6,377 bases of DNA from Peptococcaceae bacterium UBA2264. GTDB lineage: Bacteria; Bacillota; Desulfitobacteriia; Desulfitobacteriales; Desulfitobacteriaceae. The translations under genes and the position numbers were made by a program. The stretch spans positions 1-6,377 of the forward strand of contig DDXI01000037.1 in NCBI GenBank assembly GCA_002347475.1, written 5' to 3'. This document shows positions 3,562-6,377 of the stretch, in pieces. Below the pieces are notes generated by a model, which made no database searches, was not told the origin of the DNA, and was given only the letters and a program-made list of their open reading frames with translations. Within the stretch, counting starts at the first letter, position 1, and every line of letters starts with the position of its first letter.

Positions 3562-5874
3562 CTATATGGTCGATATAGCCATTGTCCCTTTTCTACTCCG
3601 TTCCTTATCAATAAGAGGGGTGATTGCTCTGGCAAACTTGTCGCCATCGAGATAAAAGGCTGCTTCTCCTTGTGTGCTGTTACCGTTACCTGGTTGAGTT
3701 AATTGCATCACAGACAACATTGCATTGCCAACAGCAGACGCAATCATGTCTTCCAGACTGTTCAGTGGTGATACAACCTCACGGCCACCAGGATTATCAC
3801 CGATCATTGCAAGTGTCGGGCCATTGGTTACACCGCCTTCGGCCAGCTTCGGGATTTTTGGTATCTGAAAACCCTTCCAGTCATTTATCCCTGATACCTC
3901 TGTTACCCAAGATGGGACATCGATCTGGATACCATTGATACAGTCAATCATTTTATTAACTGCGCCAATGATAGAGTTTACAACACCTTTTATTATTGCA
4001 TAAATTTCGTTCCAGATAGTGCTTACCTCGGTCATGATACCATTCCAGATATTTGATAAAGCCGTTGACAGGCCGCTGAAAGCATTTATGACGCTAGTCC
4101 TTATGCCCCCGAATATTGCCGTAGCTTGAGTTGATAGCCAAGTCCATGTCCCTGATATGGCAAGCCTTATGCCCTCCCAGGCTGTAGCTGCAATGGATCT
4201 TATGCCCTCCCAAGCACTGGCAGCAAAGGTCTTGATCGAGTTCCATGCCGTTTGCCATACTACCATTAATGTCTGAATGAAGGTTCTCCACAGTATCTCC
4301 ATGACCCTCATGGTACCTTCGGTAATTGCTTTAACGACAGTCCAGGCGCCGGTTACAACATCTTTTATCCCTTGCCAGACCATGCTCCAGTTACCAGTCA
4401 GAATTCCAGAGAAAACCTCAATAACACCCTGGATAATTAGTAGTGCTCCTTGAATCACATTTTTAATAGTATCGAATACAACTTTGACTATATCAACCAG
4501 ACCCCGCCAGACCGGAGTAAATACACGGACCATAAAATCAATGATCGGTTGTAGTGCGGGCTGAACTTTTGCCCAGAAGTTTTTAAACATTGTCCCGAGT
4601 TCATTAAGGTAAGCACCTATGGGAGCAAGTGCTTCTCTAACTCGTTTTGCCATATTCAAAATACCACTTGGAACCGCAACCTCCCCAGCCCCTGCGCTTG
4701 TACCTGGCACGGTCATACTGCCGCCACCAATTGCGCCGCCTCCGATCCCTCCTGCAGCATCATCGGCGCTAACTGCTGTTTGTTCCTGAAGCTGATTAAT
4801 CTCATCAAAGCTCGCTAAGCTTCCCTTGGCAGCTGCCGCCGCTTTCTTGACAGCCCCACCCAGATTGTCCTGGGCCGCCGCCGCATTCTGTGCTGCTGTC
4901 GCCGTACTATTCACAGCCTGTGTGACTTCGACCTGCTTTGTCTTGACTCCAAAAAGAGCCTGCATAAATTGACTATATACCGCAGTTACATATTTCAGGC
5001 CATTAGCCAACCTTATCAATACTGGCATTACAGAATTTATGACAGGGAGGAATGCTTGCCCTATATTTAACTGAGCATCTTTTAAAATCGCCGTGAATTG
5101 TGCCAGGCCCGATGCCGTGTTATTGTAGACGGAATTTCCAAATTTATTAGAGGCCTGTTCCAATATGGCAAAGTACCGCACTTGTTGCTGCGTAGCGAAA
5201 GATAGCTGATCCCATGACTTGCCGTTAGCAAACCTCTGAAAAGCCGCTGTTCCCTCTAAGGCAGCAACTTGGACCTGAATCCCCAAATCTTCCACGGCCT
5301 CCGTTTCACCCAGGAGCCCGCTGCGAATCCTGCTTTGCACGTCCTCCATCGTCCGGCCTGTCGCACTTGCCACCACAGCCGATGCTTTGAGCAAATCTGT
5401 AGTATATTGCATGGTCTGTGCTTGGCTTGACGATATCCCACTCAACAGATTGCCGTAAACAGAGCCATACTTCATAGCCTCAACCCGTGACATATTAAAG
5501 GCCGTGGCCTGCGTATCTGCCCAATCAACAAACCCCTTGGCGCTCTCGCCCATGATACGGTTGACCTGTTGCAGGGAGCTTTCGTATTCCATAGCTGGTT
5601 TAACCCCTGAAGCTATAGCCGCAACAGCTACAGCGGCAGCGGCGGCCATAGCAACCATTGACCCCTTAACTACCGCCATTGTCGCCGCTAAGCCTGCGGC
5701 ACTTGCGCCAGCTCCGGCCATAGCGTTTTTCGTACTGCCACTCATTGAGCCAAGGGCCCTCTTTTGTTGAGCGGCAAAGTTGCGCATTGTAGCCTGGGCC
5801 TGGTTCAGGTTCTTCTGATATCCATTAATATCGGCACCCACACGCACCAAAATATTTTTTATTACTGAGCCCAT
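3562..5874 (-). CDS. Phage tail tape measure protein (770 aa)
   Basis: Tape measure proteins set tail length in long-tailed phages and are later ejected with the DNA. Residues 1-45 (SVIKNILVRVGADINGYQKN, then QAQATMRNFAAQQKRAL) are the typical start. A long Ala/Gly/Val-rich hydrophobic section spans 50-90, a conserved helical region 94-270, and a KGSLASFDEINQL motif 350-362 common in Gram-positive tape measures. A Gly/Ser/Ala linker covers 374-400. Residues 500-621 show aromatic or hydrophobic residues at an 11-residue step: W500, W511, W544, W555, W566, W577, F588, F599, W610, W621. The C-terminus (LAEGGVTNGPTLAMIGDNPGGREVV, 677-701, and FYLDGDKFARAI near 740) is standard. The ATG has AAAGGAG about ten bases upstream. 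The frame is intact with no frameshift. The usual tail chaperone genes are not upstream; an HExxH protein is. Confidence 0.95.
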   Translation of the reverse strand: MGSVIKNILVRVGADINGYQKNLNQAQATMRNFAAQQKRALGSMSGSTKNAMAGAGASAAGLAATMAVVKGSMVAMAAAAAVAVAAIASGVKPAMEYESSLQQVNRIMGESAKGFVDWADTQATAFNMSRVEAMKYGSVYGNLLSGISSSQAQTMQYTTDLLKASAVVASATGRTMEDVQSRIRSGLLGETEAVEDLGIQVQVAALEGTAAFQRFANGKSWDQLSFATQQQVRYFAILEQASNKFGNSVYNNTASGLAQFTAILKDAQLNIGQAFLPVINSVMPVLIRLANGLKYVTAVYSQFMQALFGVKTKQVEVTQAVNSTATAAQNAAAAQDNLGGAVKKAAAAAKGSLASFDEINQLQEQTAVSADDAAGGIGGGAIGGGSMTVPGTSAGAGEVAVPSGILNMAKRVREALAPIGAYLNELGTMFKNFWAKVQPALQPIIDFMVRVFTPVWRGLVDIVKVVFDTIKNVIQGALLIIQGVIEVFSGILTGNWSMVWQGIKDVVTGAWTVVKAITEGTMRVMEILWRTFIQTLMVVWQTAWNSIKTFAASAWEGIRSIAATAWEGIRLAISGTWTWLSTQATAIFGGIRTSVINAFSGLSTALSNIWNGIMTEVSTIWNEIYAIIKGVVNSIIGAVNKMIDCINGIQIDVPSWVTEVSGINDWKGFQIPKIPKLAEGGVTNGPTLAMIGDNPGGREVVSPLNSLEDMIASAVGNAMLSVMQLTQPGNGNSTQGEAAFYLDGDKFARAITPLIDKERSRKGTMAISTI

Positions 5875-5939
5875 ATCTTTCCATCTCCTTTGTTTCTTCT
5901 ATTGTCATTACCTTGGGAAACATCATGCTTACTGACCAT
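5862..5939 (-). CDS. Possible 25-codon leader ORF overlapping the tape measure start
   Basis: ATG at 5937-5939 opens a frame MVSKHDVSQGNDNRRNKGDG ending in KIWAQ and TAA, overlapping the first 13 bases of the tape measure gene. AAGGGGTGA lies about ten bases before it, inside the end of the HExxH gene. The short hydrophilic peptide has no recognisable family. It could couple translation of the two larger genes, or be a remnant or chance. Confidence 0.25.
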   Translation of the reverse strand: MVSKHDVSQGNDNRRNKGDGKIWAQ

Positions 5940-5946
5940 AGTTTTA

Positions 5947-6377
5947 TCACCCCTTTACATACATTTCCTTCTTGGTGCATCGCATCGCCTCATAAGGATT
6001 ATCTGGCCAATATTTCAGCAGTGCGCGACCTGCATCCTTAGCGTAACTATTTGCATCATGTTCGATAGCAGTTTTATCTGCAAGGATATGATCCGGATAA
6101 GTAAAATGTTGATATATATGCCGGACCTCGTGAGCGGCCGTTTCCATTATTTGCACTATGCTCCCATCAATACTTATCTGGATGATATTTTCAACCGGCC
6201 GCGCAAGCCCTCTAACCGACATATCAAATTCAAACACTCTTCCACCATAAAGCCCATAAGCAGATTCCAGCTCATAAATCCATTCAAGTTTTGGCTTGAT
6301 TCTGAAGTTTAAATCTTTTATGCAAAACTCCAGCATATCTTGAGCGATATAACATAAGCTAGAATCTACCCTATCGG
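5947..6377 (-). CDS. HExxH-type putative metalloprotein, N-terminus outside window
   Basis: Counting from the ATG at 6334-6336, HEVRH at residues 69-73 (in AAHEVRHIYQH) is a zincin zinc-binding and catalytic motif, and E92 or D94 in AIEHDANSYA (90-98) is a plausible third ligand. This layout is shared by small gluzincin-like proteins of phages and mobile elements. No signal peptide or membrane segment is visible in the part seen. The ATG at 6336 has no good ribosome binding site, and the frame stays open upstream to the window edge with protein-like residues (RVDSSLCYIAQD), so the real start probably lies outside the window. The gene ends 72 bp before the tape measure start and is co-directional. 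Substrate is unknown; a virion or host-lysis role, or a non-catalytic zinc protein, are all possible. Confidence 0.75.
   Translation of the reverse strand, partial: DRVDSSLCYIAQDMLEFCIKDLNFRIKPKLEWIYELESAYGLYGGRVFEFDMSVRGLARPVENIIQISIDGSIVQIMETAAHEVRHIYQHFTYPDHILADKTAIEHDANSYAKDAGRALLKYWPDNPYEAMRCTKKEMYVKG

Noticed and set aside
5890..6312. Plus-strand 140-codon frame opposite the HExxH gene
   Set aside because: It is antisense to the frame carrying the HEVRH motif, has no ribosome binding site, and the minus strand is the coding strand for all neighbours.

Overview
The window looks like part of a prophage or phage-derived element from a low-to-moderate-GC Gram-positive bacterium (Bacillota, probably Clostridia or Negativicutes). 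The basis is strong AAGGAG-type ribosome binding sites, sigma-A-like promoters, GNRA-loop intrinsic terminators, XRE-type regulators and a Firmicute-style tape measure protein. The left edge cuts through a tRNA-Trp gene (anticodon CCA, CCA end encoded). tRNA 3' ends are common integration sites, so this may be one border of the element; no integrase lies in the window.

Layout. Bases 1-53 are the 3' part of tRNA-Trp, followed by two terminator-like hairpins and an 11-bp direct repeat. Bases 230-1315 form a regulatory module. A leftward XRE repressor-like gene (635-892) and a small leftward helical protein (275-538), ending at a terminator, are divergent from a rightward second HTH gene (1064-1315). 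The two HTH genes share a 171-bp interval with back-to-back promoters and two long palindromes. Bases 1316-1559 hold no gene; they contain the terminator of the big leftward cluster. Everything from 1560 to the right edge is coded on the minus strand. In transcription order it holds an HExxH metalloprotein cut by the window edge, a 770-residue tape measure protein, an HNH endonuclease, a P27-family terminase small subunit, and three small paralogous proteins that share a basic RSKR(K/R) motif at residues 7-11 and an FR motif near residue 57.

The gene order is the most notable point. In ordinary tailed phages HNH and TerS are followed by TerL, portal, protease and capsid genes, with the tape measure gene much further downstream. 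Here the tape measure gene lies directly upstream of HNH-TerS, and the place of TerL is taken by the three RSKR paralogs and a terminator. This is either a prophage remnant with internal deletion and rearrangement or a compact, satellite-like element that keeps only selected packaging and tail parts. The window alone cannot decide. The 145-bp gap between the first two paralogs is unusually rich in palindromes and helically spaced TGTCA pentamers and has no clear coding explanation.
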